Below are positions 9,031 through 17,238 of a stretch of 64,000 nucleotides of DNA, one piece after another (within the stretch, counting starts at the first letter, position 1; the number at the start of each line of letters is the position of its first letter). The translations under genes were made by a program, and so were the position numbers. The stretch is from Sphingobium sp. Cam5-1 (GTDB lineage: Bacteria; Pseudomonadota; Alphaproteobacteria; Sphingomonadales; Sphingomonadaceae). The DNA lies in NCBI RefSeq assembly GCF_015693305.1, contig NZ_CP065138.1, positions 372,001 to 436,000 on the forward strand. The letters run 5' to 3'. The notes under the pieces are model-generated. The model did no database searches. It was not told the DNA's origin and was given only the letters and a program-made list of their open reading frames with translations.

Positions 9031-9285
9031 TTACGGCTGAATAACCTCACTTACCTCGTCATGGACGGGGAACGCGGGCTCTGATGTCGCCGTTGCCGGA
9101 ATTTGCTCGCTGATCAGAATGGCGAATTTAGCTCCAGCGTAGCAGGTCCCCGGCTGATGCCACGCACGTGTCACAACTAGGATCTTACCATTGAGTTCAA
9201 CTCGCTCTCCCGGCGTGGGGGGGGCGCAAAAAATGGAAGCGGCCAGCGGGTATGGCATTCTTATGGTCGCGGCCATTGAAGACAT
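9031..9285 (-). CDS. Small hypothetical protein
   Basis: About 84 residues; several in-frame starts (ATG at 9285, 9276, 9258) and only weak ribosome sites. The centre, ERVELNGKILVVTRAWHQPG then CYAGAKFAILISE, reads like a small conserved beta-barrel fold rather than random sequence. No family recognised and no clear operon partner. Confidence 0.45.
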   Translation of the reverse strand: MSSMAATIRMPYPLAASIFCAPPTPGERVELNGKILVVTRAWHQPGTCYAGAKFAILISEQIPATATSEPAFPVHDEVSEVIQP

Positions 9286-9422
9286 CAATCAACATCTCAT
9301 TTCATCTCCAGCAGATTGAAATAGGTAATGGACCGCGTATTTTTCGTCACAGCAAATCTCCAAACTTAGGAGAAGTGGACGTAGCGGACCAGCAGTCGAA
9401 AAATTGCAACGCGACTGGCCGG

Positions 9423-9821
9423 TTAGTGATCACGTGCGGCTCCGGCAAGGCGCGCGCTCAAAGCAGCGATGCAGAGCGCAATTGCATGATTTCTATGTCC
9501 GTCCGCCCACGTGCCGTCCGCGCCCAGTACGACCGTACTCGCGCCATTTTCTTCGATCCAAAAGCCTGGAGGGACGAGTGTTGCGGCAGCCGAGCGGGCT
9601 TCTGAATAGCGTAGGGCACGCACGCGTGTGCCGTCGGCTTGGATCCAGATGCCGGTGTCTGCATCCTGCAGTTCAATCAGGGATGGAAAAACAGCCAAGG
9701 CGATCTGTGCATCCAGCGCACGGCTCGGCGCCGTGGCTCGTCTGCATGCTGCGATGGCGGCAGCCAATGCTACGGTGCGGGTGTCGGTATCCGAATATGA
9801 GGAAGAACGAGGCATGCTCAT
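9423..9821 (-). CDS. Hypothetical protein downstream of carbonic anhydrase
   Basis: 132 residues if the ATG at 9821 is used; this forms an ATGA overlap with the carbonic anhydrase stop, which supports that start. Residues about 45-110 (PSLIELQDADTGIWIQADGT...GFWIEENGASTVVLGADGTW) suggest beta strands. No family recognised. Translational coupling suggests it is made with carbonic anhydrase and peroxiredoxin. Confidence 0.6.
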   Translation of the reverse strand: MSMPRSSSYSDTDTRTVALAAAIAACRRATAPSRALDAQIALAVFPSLIELQDADTGIWIQADGTRVRALRYSEARSAAATLVPPGFWIEENGASTVVLGADGTWADGHRNHAIALCIAALSARLAGAARDH

Positions 9822-10510
9822 CTCGCGTGCTTCACGTTGTCGTGTCGTGGCAGACCTTCGGCGTGTCGAGAGACCGGCTCGCACACAGTGCGCAACAATC
9901 CATCGCTGATTGCGTAGATCCATCCGTGCAGTGTCACGTCAGCTTGCGCTTCCCACGCGGCGCGCACGATACGGTTGCTTGTGAGGGCTTTTACCTGGGC
10001 GACAACGTTGCGTTCGCAGAGGGCGTCAGCGTCTGCTTGCGTGGGCGCGGCTTCGCAGGGATGCTGATGATGCACCGCCCTTACAGGAGCGAGCCAATCG
10101 CCGATTGCATCGTGGGTGTCAGGTGCCATGGCAGCCTGAATGCCGCCACAGCCGTAGTGACCCACTACTATGACGTGTCGAACGCGCAGCACATCGATGG
10201 CGAATTGTAATGCCGCCGCGAAATTGGGATCATCCTCGATCGCAAGATTGGCAACGTTGCGATGTACGAACATCTCGCCGGGATCGAGGTTTACAATTTC
10301 AGTCGCGGGCACGCGGCTGTCTGAACAGCCTATCCAAAAGTAGCTGGGCCTCTGCTGGTCGATAAGCCGACTGAAGAAGCTGGGATCAACCAAGGTCTTG
10401 GATTGAGCCCATGCTCGGTTGCGGGTGAATAGGGCAGTCAGGTCATCACTGTTGTCGCGCTTAGTGGCCGCGGGCATTGCGTCTGCCGGCTTTTCCCCAA
10501 GATCCATCAT
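9818..10510 (-). CDS. can: Beta-class carbonic anhydrase
   Basis: Zinc enzyme interconverting CO2 and bicarbonate in the cytoplasm. Zinc-site motifs are clear: GCSDSRVPATEI (Cys62, Asp64, Arg66) and VVGHYGCGGIQAA with the His and Cys ligands. Length of 230 residues is normal. Its ATG overlaps the peroxiredoxin stop by four bases, and its own stop overlaps the next small gene, so the three form one operon. A role linked to bicarbonate supply under oxidative or sulfur stress is inference from context only. Confidence 0.95.
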   Translation of the reverse strand: MMDLGEKPADAMPAATKRDNSDDLTALFTRNRAWAQSKTLVDPSFFSRLIDQQRPSYFWIGCSDSRVPATEIVNLDPGEMFVHRNVANLAIEDDPNFAAALQFAIDVLRVRHVIVVGHYGCGGIQAAMAPDTHDAIGDWLAPVRAVHHQHPCEAAPTQADADALCERNVVAQVKALTSNRIVRAAWEAQADVTLHGWIYAISDGLLRTVCEPVSRHAEGLPRHDNVKHAR

Positions 10511-11148
10511 TGAGCAGCTTCCTCGAGGTCGACGACTCTCAAATATGGTTTCAAGGTTTTGTAGCCTTGTGGGAACAGGCGTGAGGCCTCTTCATTGGAT
10601 AATTTGGGCGAGATCACCACAGGCTCGCCCGGCTTCCAGTTGACAGGTGTGGCGATGCTGCGCGCATCTGTAAGCTGAAGACTGTCAATTGCACGCAGGA
10701 TTTCTGCGAAATTTCGCCCGGTCGATGGCGGATAGGTCAGGATGAGACGAACCTTGCGCGAGGGGTCTATGACAAACACCGAACGAACCGTGACAGTCGG
10801 ATCGCTCTCAGGATGGATCATATCGTACAGCGTAGAAACTCGGGCGTCGGGATCTGCGATCATTGGGAAATAGAGCTTCGCGCCCTGTGTTTCCTCTATG
10901 TCGCTCTCCCATCGGCGATGTGCTTCTACCGGATCGACCGAAAGCCCGATTGGCTTGACGTTGCGCTTGTCCCATTCGGGCCGAAGCTTGGCAACCTCGC
11001 CCAGCTCAGTGGTGCACACTGGAGTGAAATTTTTGGGATGGCTGAATAATACGCCCCAGCTTGACCCAAGCCAGTCGTGGAACCGCAGGACGCCGTGTGT
11101 GCTGTTCTCTTCGAAATCGGGGGCAATCTGCCCAAGCTGGATGGTCAT
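10507..11148 (-). CDS. Peroxiredoxin of the 1-Cys (Prx6) type
   Basis: Thiol peroxidase reducing hydrogen peroxide or organic peroxides. The peroxidatic Cys45 lies in FSHPKNFTPVCTTELGEVA, and the Prx6-type C-terminal half is present (VVISPKLSNEEASRLFPQGY). Length of 213 residues fits. First gene of an operon with carbonic anhydrase and a small gene. A sequence motif at 11199-11216, 51-68 bases upstream of the start codon, recurs before cysJ and the first LysR gene, suggesting shared control. Confidence 0.95.
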   Translation of the reverse strand: MTIQLGQIAPDFEENSTHGVLRFHDWLGSSWGVLFSHPKNFTPVCTTELGEVAKLRPEWDKRNVKPIGLSVDPVEAHRRWESDIEETQGAKLYFPMIADPDARVSTLYDMIHPESDPTVTVRSVFVIDPSRKVRLILTYPPSTGRNFAEILRAIDSLQLTDARSIATPVNWKPGEPVVISPKLSNEEASRLFPQGYKTLKPYLRVVDLEEAAQ

Positions 11149-11198
11149 GGAGACTCCTCATGGTGGCCAGCCCATTGTGGAGTGAATAAAAACATCAA

Positions 11199-11216
11199 GC
11201 AAATGAATGATATTGA
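11199..11216 (+). promoter_or_regulatory. Candidate operator shared with cysJ and lysR genes
   Basis: The sequence GCAAATGAATGATATTGA matches GCAAATGAATATTATTTC at 22050 (before cysJ) and GCAAACGAATATTATTGC at 11904 (before lysR). It lies upstream of the minus-strand peroxiredoxin gene. A LysR-type or Cys regulator could bind here; this is inference from the repeated pattern. Confidence 0.35.
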
Positions 11217-11418
11217 TACTTTACCACAACAACCTTGGTATAACTTATCGTCCTGCTGAACTCACGACGGAATACCGCTAGCGCCGAGGCAAGCCCTAAC
11301 TGTGTTCCTCTTCTGGTCGGACCACTTGTGAGCAGCACAGCAATAATGCGGTCGACAATATAGCTTCAGTCACCGTGAGCCCATTAGCAGGCTGTGGCGG
11401 GGAGATCCCGCTCTTCTC

Positions 11419-11817
11419 TTATTCTGAGCGAGTTCCATGGTCCCTCCGCGTCACCTCAGTCTGCTTCATCGCTGCCTCGGGCCCCTGATTGCCATCCTTG
11501 CAGATCGAAGGGTTTGATAGTTGGGAGTCTGGCGGCCAAACTGAGGCTATATCGAACGGAGGTAGGATTTCATTTGATCTTTCACGAGCAATGTCCAGCC
11601 TTGACCAATTAAAGAATCCCGTGGCGATGCCAACGCAAACGCCAGCGAAGAAGACAATCGCCATAATGCCGATTTCCGTGCTAGAAACTATTCGAGCTCG
11701 GAAATGCAACACGCCGATACCTGTGATCATCAGCAGAATTGGTAGTGTCCATATTGCTGCATACTGCTGGTGCCTTCTACGCGGGTGCTCGGGCCTGAAT
11801 GATCTTGGATGTTTCAT
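11419..11817 (-). CDS. Small two-segment membrane protein
   Basis: 132 residues if the ATG at 11817 is used (GAGCAGGA a few bases before it); an upstream in-frame start at 11862 lacks this. After a basic N-terminus two hydrophobic segments follow: AAIWTLPILLMITGIGVLHF and IGIMAIVFFAGVCVGIATGFF. The remaining half is soluble. Family not recognised. It is divergent from the LysR gene that starts at 11947. Confidence 0.5.
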   Translation of the reverse strand: MKHPRSFRPEHPRRRHQQYAAIWTLPILLMITGIGVLHFRARIVSSTEIGIMAIVFFAGVCVGIATGFFNWSRLDIARERSNEILPPFDIASVWPPDSQLSNPSICKDGNQGPEAAMKQTEVTRRDHGTRSE

Positions 11818-11903
11818 CTTGCATCCTGCTCGAACTGCGAAATTTTCAGCCTTAGACTGCATGTCCCTTGCGCGGGCAATATCGGTCAGTTAGGATATAT
11901 GAA

Positions 11904-11921
11904 GCAAACGAATATTATTGC
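11904..11921 (+). promoter_or_regulatory. Candidate LysR operator with GCAA/TTGC dyad
   Basis: GCAAACGAATATTATTGC lies 26-43 bases before the LysR start codon, with a GCAA...TTGC inverted pair. It shares its core with the sites at 11199 and 22050. Autoregulation by the adjacent LysR protein is the simplest reading, but no -35/-10 was assigned. Confidence 0.35.
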
Positions 11922-11946
11922 ACTATAGGCATAAGGAGTTTGCTGG

Positions 11947-12795
11947 ATGGATATCAGTGTCGCCCGCACCTTTTTGGAGGTGGTGAAAACCGGCAGCTTC
12001 GTAGGTGCGGCGGCCAATCTCCATTTAACCCAGACGGCGATTAGTGCTCGTATCCGCGTGTTGGAGGAGCAACTCGATGGGCCGCTGTTTGTCCGCAATA
12101 AGGCTGGCGCGAAACTAACCCCCGCCGGAGAGCAGTTCCTGCGATTTGCAACCACTTTGGTTCAGGTTTGGGCCCGGGCTCAACAAGCAGTGGCTTTGCC
12201 GCCGGGGCGGGAAACGGTGGTGACTGTGGGAGCCGAGCTTAGTTTATGGAGTCCCCTCTTGCGACACTGGCTTCTTTGGATGCGGCGCGAATGCCCGGGA
12301 ATTGCTGTGCGTACGCATATCGACGGGTCTGAGCGCCTCGTGGAACAGGTTCAAGAAGGCTCGCTGGATGTTGCTGTGCTTTATGCGGCCCCGAGCCGGC
12401 CAGGAATCATTGCGGAACTCCTCTTTGAAGAGAAGCTGGTTTTAGTTCGCACGACACCTACCGATCTGCCTCTCGCGCGAGAGGATCATGTGCAGGTAGA
12501 TTGGGGCGAGGAATTTGCCGCTAGCCACCAGGCGGCCTTTCCCGACGAACCGAATGCCGTAGTGTCGATCAGTTATGGTCCGTTGGCCCTCGATTATATC
12601 CTTGCTACTGGCGGGAGTGGCTACTTTCGCGAGGGCTTCATTCGCTCATATCTTGACGAGGGGCGACTTGCGCTCGTTCCGAACACCCCTGAGTTCTCCT
12701 ACTCTGCCTATGTGGTTCATTCGACCAAAGCCGATCAAGAGGTGATGGACCGCATCCGAACGGGCCTCCGGGAGGCCGCTGCGATTTCAGTGTGA
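11947..12795 (+). CDS. LysR-family transcriptional regulator (copy 1)
   Basis: DNA-binding regulator of 282 residues. The N-terminal winged helix-turn-helix is plain (FLEVVKTGSFVGAAANLHLT...ISARIRVLEEQLDGPLFVR). The effector domain is the usual two-lobed fold, with the SGYFREGFIRSYLDEGRLALV end. It starts 9 bases after AAGGAG. A second copy, differing at about one residue in five, is encoded at 13551-14399. The DUF6306-like gene follows 10 bases later and may be co-transcribed. The inducer is unknown; proximity to cys and peroxiredoxin genes hints at sulfur or redox control. Confidence 0.93.
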   Translation: MDISVARTFLEVVKTGSFVGAAANLHLTQTAISARIRVLEEQLDGPLFVRNKAGAKLTPAGEQFLRFATTLVQVWARAQQAVALPPGRETVVTVGAELSLWSPLLRHWLLWMRRECPGIAVRTHIDGSERLVEQVQEGSLDVAVLYAAPSRPGIIAELLFEEKLVLVRTTPTDLPLAREDHVQVDWGEEFAASHQAAFPDEPNAVVSISYGPLALDYILATGGSGYFREGFIRSYLDEGRLALVPNTPEFSYSAYVVHSTKADQEVMDRIRTGLREAAAISV

Positions 12796-12805
12796 CAGGT
12801 GATCC

Positions 12806-13300
12806 ATGATACCAGACGAGCCGTCATCTCCAGTCTGCTATATGGCCGAGGCCGAAGACATGTATATGGGCTACATCGGTCGCGATGAACTTCTGGACGA
12901 GCTCAATGCGTTGCTCGAAGCCGAGCGAGCGGGCGCTAAGGTTGCGCTTGCCAGCAGCACTGTGTTGGCCCCGCGCGGCTACATCGAACTCATGCTCACG
13001 GTTCGCGACGATGAAGCACGTTGGTGCGCTATGCTGGCAAAGCAGATCTGCCGGCTTGGAGCGAGGCCATCGCGCAAAACCGGTGCATTTCGGGAAAAGG
13101 CGCTGGCTATCTCGGAAGCCTATGATCGGCTGGCATTCCTCAATCGTGGCCAGGCATGGGTCATCCGCAAGCTTGAAAAGTTGCTGCCGCGCGTTCGGGA
13201 CGGGCATCTGCACCGTGCCCTCAAAGAGATGCTGGAAAGTCATAAAGACAATGTCCGGAAAGCCGCTGATCTCCTTGATCGTGAACATTCCGGCCATTGA
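12806..13300 (+). CDS. DUF6306-like helical protein
   Basis: 164 residues. It opens with SSPVCYMAEAEDMYMGYIGRD and continues with helices containing LNALLEAERAGAKV and LTVRDDEARWCAMLAKQI, a ferritin-like helical bundle pattern I associate with the DUF6306 family. Conserved Glu, Asp and His positions (DDEARW, RALKEMLESHKDN) could bind metal, but this is inference. It lies 10 bases after the LysR gene, so co-transcription is likely. Confidence 0.7.
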   Translation: MIPDEPSSPVCYMAEAEDMYMGYIGRDELLDELNALLEAERAGAKVALASSTVLAPRGYIELMLTVRDDEARWCAMLAKQICRLGARPSRKTGAFREKALAISEAYDRLAFLNRGQAWVIRKLEKLLPRVRDGHLHRALKEMLESHKDNVRKAADLLDREHSGH

Positions 13301-13550
13301 AACCACCGGTCGCGTTGTTCCTCCATGTCAACGCCAAGCTGCCAAGGCGGTATGCCCCGCCATTTTTGAGAAGGTGCAGGGCTAACGCGGGCGCCACAAA
13401 CCTGCGGTTCGTAGGACAAATTCCTTTCGCGGCCCCGAGATTATAAGGCATTCAGATCGCTGCTGCAGCGGCCTTGAGCGAGCGCAAATCCATCGCTATG
13501 GCCCCTCCAGATCACATATGAATACGCATTAAGCGTAAGGAAATCATTGC

Positions 13551-14399
13551 ATGGACATCGCCATTGCGCGGACTTTTCTCGAGGTGGTGAAGACTGGCAG
13601 CTTTGTAGGTGCCGCCTCCAATCTCAATCTCACCCAAACCGCAGTCAGCGCCCGCATCCGGGTTTTAGAGGAGCAGCTCGATTGTGCGGTATTCATCCGC
13701 AACAAGGCTGGAGCCAAACTGACCCCTGCTGGCGAGCAGTTCCTTAGGTTCGCTACGACGCTTGTCCAAGTCTGGGCCCGCGCCCAACGCGCAGTCGCTC
13801 TGCCACCGGGTCGGGAGACCGTAGTCACGGTGGGAGTGGAGCTTAGCCTCTGGAACCCGCTTCTTCGCCACTGGCTGCTTTGGATGCGGCGCGAGTGTCC
13901 TGAGATTGCGGTTCGAACACAGATCGACGCAGCCGAGAACCTAATGGAACAGGTCCAAGATGGATCACTCGATGTCGCGATTCTCTACGCCGCGCCGCAT
14001 TGGCCAGGCGTGGTCGCTGAGCTGCTGTTCGAAGAAAAGCTGGTGATGGTGAGAACTCCACCCACTGCTGCTCCACTATCGCCGCAGGACCATGTGCAGA
14101 TTGATTGGGGCGACGAGTTTGCGGCGAGTTTCCAAGCAGCATTCCCTGATCATCCTAATGCTGTCGTTTCGATCAGCTATGGTCCTTTAGCGTTGGAATA
14201 CATTTTAGCGGCAGGTGGCAGCGGATATTTCCGGAAAGGCTTCGTGCGGCCCTACCTCGAGGACAACCGTCTTGCTCTGGTCCAAAACAGTCCTGAATTT
14301 TCCTATTCGGCTTATGTTGTGCACTCCACCAAAGCCGATCCGGGGGTGATGGACCGTATTCGTGAGGGGCTTCATGTCGCCGCCAAGATCGCGGTCTGA
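13551..14399 (+). CDS. LysR-family transcriptional regulator (copy 2)
   Basis: 282 residues, the same length as copy 1 at 11947-12795 and alike throughout, with differences concentrated around residues 120-180. The winged helix (GAASNLNLTQTAVSARIRVL) is nearly unchanged, so both proteins may read similar DNA sites; the effector lobes differ more. It has its own leader (13301-13550), in which the GCAAAYGAAT motif of copy 1 is not clearly present. A tandem duplication with later divergence is the simplest history. No downstream partner gene before the IS element. Confidence 0.93.
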   Translation: MDIAIARTFLEVVKTGSFVGAASNLNLTQTAVSARIRVLEEQLDCAVFIRNKAGAKLTPAGEQFLRFATTLVQVWARAQRAVALPPGRETVVTVGVELSLWNPLLRHWLLWMRRECPEIAVRTQIDAAENLMEQVQDGSLDVAILYAAPHWPGVVAELLFEEKLVMVRTPPTAAPLSPQDHVQIDWGDEFAASFQAAFPDHPNAVVSISYGPLALEYILAAGGSGYFRKGFVRPYLEDNRLALVQNSPEFSYSAYVVHSTKADPGVMDRIREGLHVAAKIAV

Positions 14400-14669
14400 A
14401 CCGAGCCTTCATCGTTGGATATGGATCAAGCGTTCGTTGCACAAGCCACCGGTAGGAACGCGTGATATCCTGGGTTGTGTATCGTGAGGAGATCCGGCGG
14501 TTGCGCCTGCAGATCTTGAAGATTTCACCACATTTATCGATATCTTTACTTTGCAGAACGGGCCTGTGTACTGTTAGAGGGCGAGGTTCGCCGAGAGATC
14601 ATTTTGGACTTGTAACGGTTTTGTGCCGGTCACTTGAGAGTTTAAGGCTCGTTCAAGGAGACCGACGAG

Positions 14670-14942
14670 ATGATGAAGCATAGTGAAGAGTTCAAGCAGG
14701 AGGCTGTGCGCATTGCGCTGACCAGCGGGTTGTCGCGCGGACGCGTCGCGTCAGATTTGGGTGTCGGCAAGTCGACGCTGAACAAATGGGTTTCGCATTA
14801 TCGTCCATCGGACCTGGTGGCAGCGCCGCAGGCAGATCTGGCACGAGAGAATGAACGGCTTCGCCTTGAGAACCGCGTGCTTCGGGAGGAGAGGGAAATC
14901 CTAAAAAAGGCGACTCAGTTCTTCGCGAGCCAAAGGCCGTGA
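14670..14942 (+). CDS. IS3-family transposase OrfA
   Basis: DNA-binding part of the transposase, 90 residues. It shows a helix-turn-helix (FKQEAVRIALTSGLSRGRVA...LGVGKSTLNKWV) followed by a leucine-zipper-like coil (ARENERLRLENRVLREEREILKKA in part). It ends in TGA overlapping the OrfB GTG by four bases. The A6G run at 14903-14909 allows a -1 shift into OrfB. Confidence 0.95.
   Translation: MMKHSEEFKQEAVRIALTSGLSRGRVASDLGVGKSTLNKWVSHYRPSDLVAAPQADLARENERLRLENRVLREEREILKKATQFFASQRP
14903..14909 (+). other. Programmed -1 frameshift site (A-AAA-AAG)
   Basis: In the OrfA frame the codons are CTA AAA AAG GCG, giving the classic heptamer A AAA AAG. OrfB lies in the -1 frame, so slipping here would make the OrfAB transposase, as known for IS3 elements. 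Confidence 0.7.
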
Positions 14943-15796
14943 GGTTCGCCTTTGTGCACAGCTGGCGGCATCGGTGGCCGGTGGAGCTGATGTGCCGTGT
15001 CCTTCAGGTGAGCGAGCGCGGTTATCGTTCCTGGCGCTCGCGTCCAGTAAGTCATCGGGAGCGGACAGACATGAGGGTGCTGGCCCATATTCGGGAACAA
15101 TATAGCCTGAGCCTTGGCAGCTACGGTCGTCCGAGGATGACGATGGAACTCAAGGAGGCGGGCCTTGATGTTGGTGAGCGTCGGGTCGGCCGCCTCATGC
15201 GGATCAACGGGATCAAGCCGGTCCGCACACGCAAACACAAGGTGACGACGGACAGCCACCATCGCCTGGGTGTCGCAGCGAACTGGTTGGATGGCGACTT
15301 TGCCGCCGATGCGCCAAATTGCAAATGGGCTGGCGACATCACCTATGTCTGGACATCGGAAGGCTGGCTCTACCTTGCCGTCATCCTCGACCTGCACAGC
15401 CGCCGTGTCGTTGGCTGGGCTGTCAGCGATAGGATGAAGAAGGATCTGGCCATCCGGGCATTGGATATGGCGGTGCGCCTGCGCAATCCGCCGCATGGCT
15501 GCATTTTTCATTCCGATCGCGGCAGCCAATATTGCTCCTATGACTACCAAAAGAAGCTGCAGGCCTACGGCCTGCGTCCATCCATGAGCGGCAAAGGCAA
15601 TTGTTACGACAACTCCGCCGTCGAGACATTCTTCAAATCCCTGAAGGCGGAAATGATCTGGCGGCAGAGCTGGCCAACCCGGCGGCAAGCAGAGGCCGCC
15701 ATCTTTCAGTACATCAATGGCTTCTACAACTCACGGCGGCGCCATTCATATCTGGGCGGGATCAGCCCACTCGCCTTTGAGGCCAAGGTGGCATAA
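14939..15796 (+). CDS. IS3-family transposase OrfB (DDE integrase core)
   Basis: 285-residue catalytic part. The rve-type core has the DDE acidic residues: Asp in WAGDITYVWT, Asp in IFHSDRGSQYCS and Glu in NCYDNSAVETFFKSLKAE. The end, FYNSRRRHSYLGGISPLAFE, is typical. Starts at GTG 14939, overlapping OrfA. The same protein is encoded unchanged by copy 2. Confidence 0.95.
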   Translation: MRFAFVHSWRHRWPVELMCRVLQVSERGYRSWRSRPVSHRERTDMRVLAHIREQYSLSLGSYGRPRMTMELKEAGLDVGERRVGRLMRINGIKPVRTRKHKVTTDSHHRLGVAANWLDGDFAADAPNCKWAGDITYVWTSEGWLYLAVILDLHSRRVVGWAVSDRMKKDLAIRALDMAVRLRNPPHGCIFHSDRGSQYCSYDYQKKLQAYGLRPSMSGKGNCYDNSAVETFFKSLKAEMIWRQSWPTRRQAEAAIFQYINGFYNSRRRHSYLGGISPLAFEAKVA

Positions 15797-15849
15797 TGAG
15801 ATAGGGGACCGGCGCAAAACCGTTACAAGTCCATCTTGGTCAAAGTCCT

Positions 15850-16224
15850 TCAGCCGTTCGTCTTGAAACGAACTCCGTGTTTGGCAAGGAATTTTCCCAG
15901 CACGACAGCCTGATTGATATGCCGATCTTGCGCACCGTATAGAAGCGTGGTGTTACGGGATTTGACGATGCCACAAAGCTGTTTGACCGGCTCGACGTTG
16001 TTCATCAGTTCGGCGCGATATTTTTCGGCAAATTCATCGAAACGGGCTGGCTCATGGTCGAACCACTCACGCAATTCCGCTGACGGTGCAATCTCCTTCA
16101 GCCATAGATCGAGAGCTGCCCTTGTCTTGGACACACCTCGTGGCCAAAGTCGATCCACCAAGACACGGAAGCCGTCAGTCGGAACCGCGGGGTCATATAT
16201 GCGCTTGATGCGAAGCGTGCTCAT
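15850..16224 (-). CDS. DUF488 (YeaO-like) family protein
   Basis: 124 residues with RIYDPAVPTDGFRVLVDRLWPRGVSK, LWLKEIAPSAELREWF and LLYGAQDRHINQAVVL, the standard pattern of YeaO-like DUF488 proteins. Function not established. Its ATG overlaps the end of the gene before it by four bases. It ends 17 bases from the IS element and looks complete, so the IS did not cut it. Confidence 0.88.
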   Translation of the reverse strand: MSTLRIKRIYDPAVPTDGFRVLVDRLWPRGVSKTRAALDLWLKEIAPSAELREWFDHEPARFDEFAEKYRAELMNNVEPVKQLCGIVKSRNTTLLYGAQDRHINQAVVLGKFLAKHGVRFKTNG

Positions 16225-16538
16225 CGCCTGCCTTCCGATGGTTTGCGTCCGATCCGGGCGGGTGGGTCACTAGCAGGAAAGGACTCGATCGACGCTTCAT
16301 CAATAGCGTCGATGACGGATCCGCTTGCAAGCAGGAGCCGGACCTGGCGGCAGATCTCGATTACGCAGTCTCTGCGCTTTTCTTCGTTTAGCGTGACGCG
16401 AGTTCGAAAGCGGTCGTGCAAGACCTCTTCTGCTAAGATTTCCAGTGTGCCATCATCGATACGGTGGCGCAGCGCGATGTAACGGACCGCGTCTTCAAGC
16501 TGGCCAGGATCGATGGTATCGTCACCTTCACTGGGCAT
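16221..16538 (-). CDS. Small hypothetical protein
   Basis: 105 residues, acidic to mixed, helical (LEDAVRYIALRHRIDDGTLEILAEEVL, then CVIEICRQVRLLLASGSVIDAIDEA in pieces). No family recognised. Coding overlaps on both sides (11 bases with the thioredoxin-fold gene, four with DUF488) argue that it is real and co-translated. Confidence 0.6.
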   Translation of the reverse strand: MPSEGDDTIDPGQLEDAVRYIALRHRIDDGTLEILAEEVLHDRFRTRVTLNEEKRRDCVIEICRQVRLLLASGSVIDAIDEASIESFPASDPPARIGRKPSEGRR

Positions 16539-17028
16539 CGGACCGTTCCCGTTCTGCTAGGAGCAAGCCGATATCGGCCCCGACGCGCATGTCGTCCTCC
16601 GTGCCGAATGTATGCTTGCGCAGGCGGCCGCGGTGGTCGATCAGGACAAGTGTCGGCGTCCCCTGCATCCCATAGCCGGCCATGGTCTTCGGGATTGGAC
16701 CCGCACCAGGAAGATCGACGCCCACAGGAAAGGTCAGCCGGAACTCGCGAATGAAGACAGCCAGTGCTTGGGGCGTCATTACCTCATTATGCTCAAACAC
16801 GGTGTGGAAGCCGATGACGGCCAGATCGGCCGGATCGAAGGTCTGAGCGATGCGTTGCGCTTGCGGAAGGCTATTAATGACGCAGCCCGGACACAGCATC
16901 TGAAAGGCATGAAGAGCGACGACCTTGCCACGCAGGCTCTCAAGATCAAGTGGGCTTGAGCTATTGAACCATTCTGCCACATGCCAGTCCGGGGCGAGCG
17001 GGGCTGCAGCGCTTTTCATCATGATCAC
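16528..17028 (-). CDS. Thioredoxin-fold redoxin (TlpA/AhpC-TSA-like)
   Basis: 166-residue cytoplasmic redoxin. The active-site pair is CPGC in VVALHAFQMLCPGCVINSLPQAQR, followed by VIGFHTVFEHNEVMTP and the cis-Pro loop GTPTLVLIDHRGRL. No signal peptide. It sits in the sulfur-gene run on the minus strand, consistent with thiol or sulfide handling, though the substrate cannot be told from sequence. Confidence 0.85.
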   Translation of the reverse strand: MIMMKSAAAPLAPDWHVAEWFNSSSPLDLESLRGKVVALHAFQMLCPGCVINSLPQAQRIAQTFDPADLAVIGFHTVFEHNEVMTPQALAVFIREFRLTFPVGVDLPGAGPIPKTMAGYGMQGTPTLVLIDHRGRLRKHTFGTEDDMRVGADIGLLLAERERSDAQ

Positions 17029-17045
17029 CTTCTATCACCATTTCG

Positions 17046-17202
17046 CTAGAGCTGAGCCAGATTGAACAAGGTCACCATCATGCCGATCGCGATGCCGAAG
17101 ACCATCACCATCACCCCCGCGATACGCAGGAAAAGCCATTGAAAAGCCCACAATCACGAGGGTTATAGCGAAGAAATCGACTATGAATACATATATGGGC
17201 AT
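17046..17202 (-). pseudogene. Small membrane protein gene with apparent frameshift
   Basis: From the ATG at 17202 the frame gives MPIYVFIVDFFAITLVIVGF and then turns into charged sequence. From about 17140 a neighbouring frame gives WLFLRIAGVMVMVFGIAIG then MMVTLFNLAQL and a stop at 17046. Joined, these make a plausible 50-residue two-segment membrane protein. I see the two frames directly; a frameshift or sequencing error is inference. Confidence 0.4.
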
Positions 17203-17238
17203 CGTTGTTGATCCTTCATTCTCGTGCTTTTGAGGCTA

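Larger units (their letters stand above)
14605..15833 (+). mobile_element. IS3-family insertion sequence, copy 1 (1229 bp)
   Basis: Complete element with two overlapping transposase frames. Terminal inverted repeats of 27 bases begin TGGACTTGTAACGGTTTTG at 14605-14631 and at the complement of 15807-15833, with one mismatch. A second copy of equal length lies inverted at 53347-54575. The three bases outside each end (TTT and TCT) do not match, so the usual short target duplication is missing. Confidence 0.9.

Noticed and set aside
9404..10210. 268-codon plus-strand frame over carbonic anhydrase and its downstream gene
   Set aside because: Cys/Arg-rich, no domain; the minus-strand genes with zinc motifs and ATGA overlaps are real.
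14456..14480. GGAAC...GGTT considered as a general-stress (EcfG) promoter
   Set aside because: Spacing between the two halves is about 14 bases, too short for the usual 16-17.
14902..15688. Long minus-strand frame opposite the IS transposase
   Set aside because: It is the shadow of OrfB in another frame, repeated exactly at the second IS copy, with no family match or ribosome site.
14602..15836. Target duplication of the IS3 copy 1
   Set aside because: Flanks TTT and TCT do not match; shifting the ends by one base does not help.
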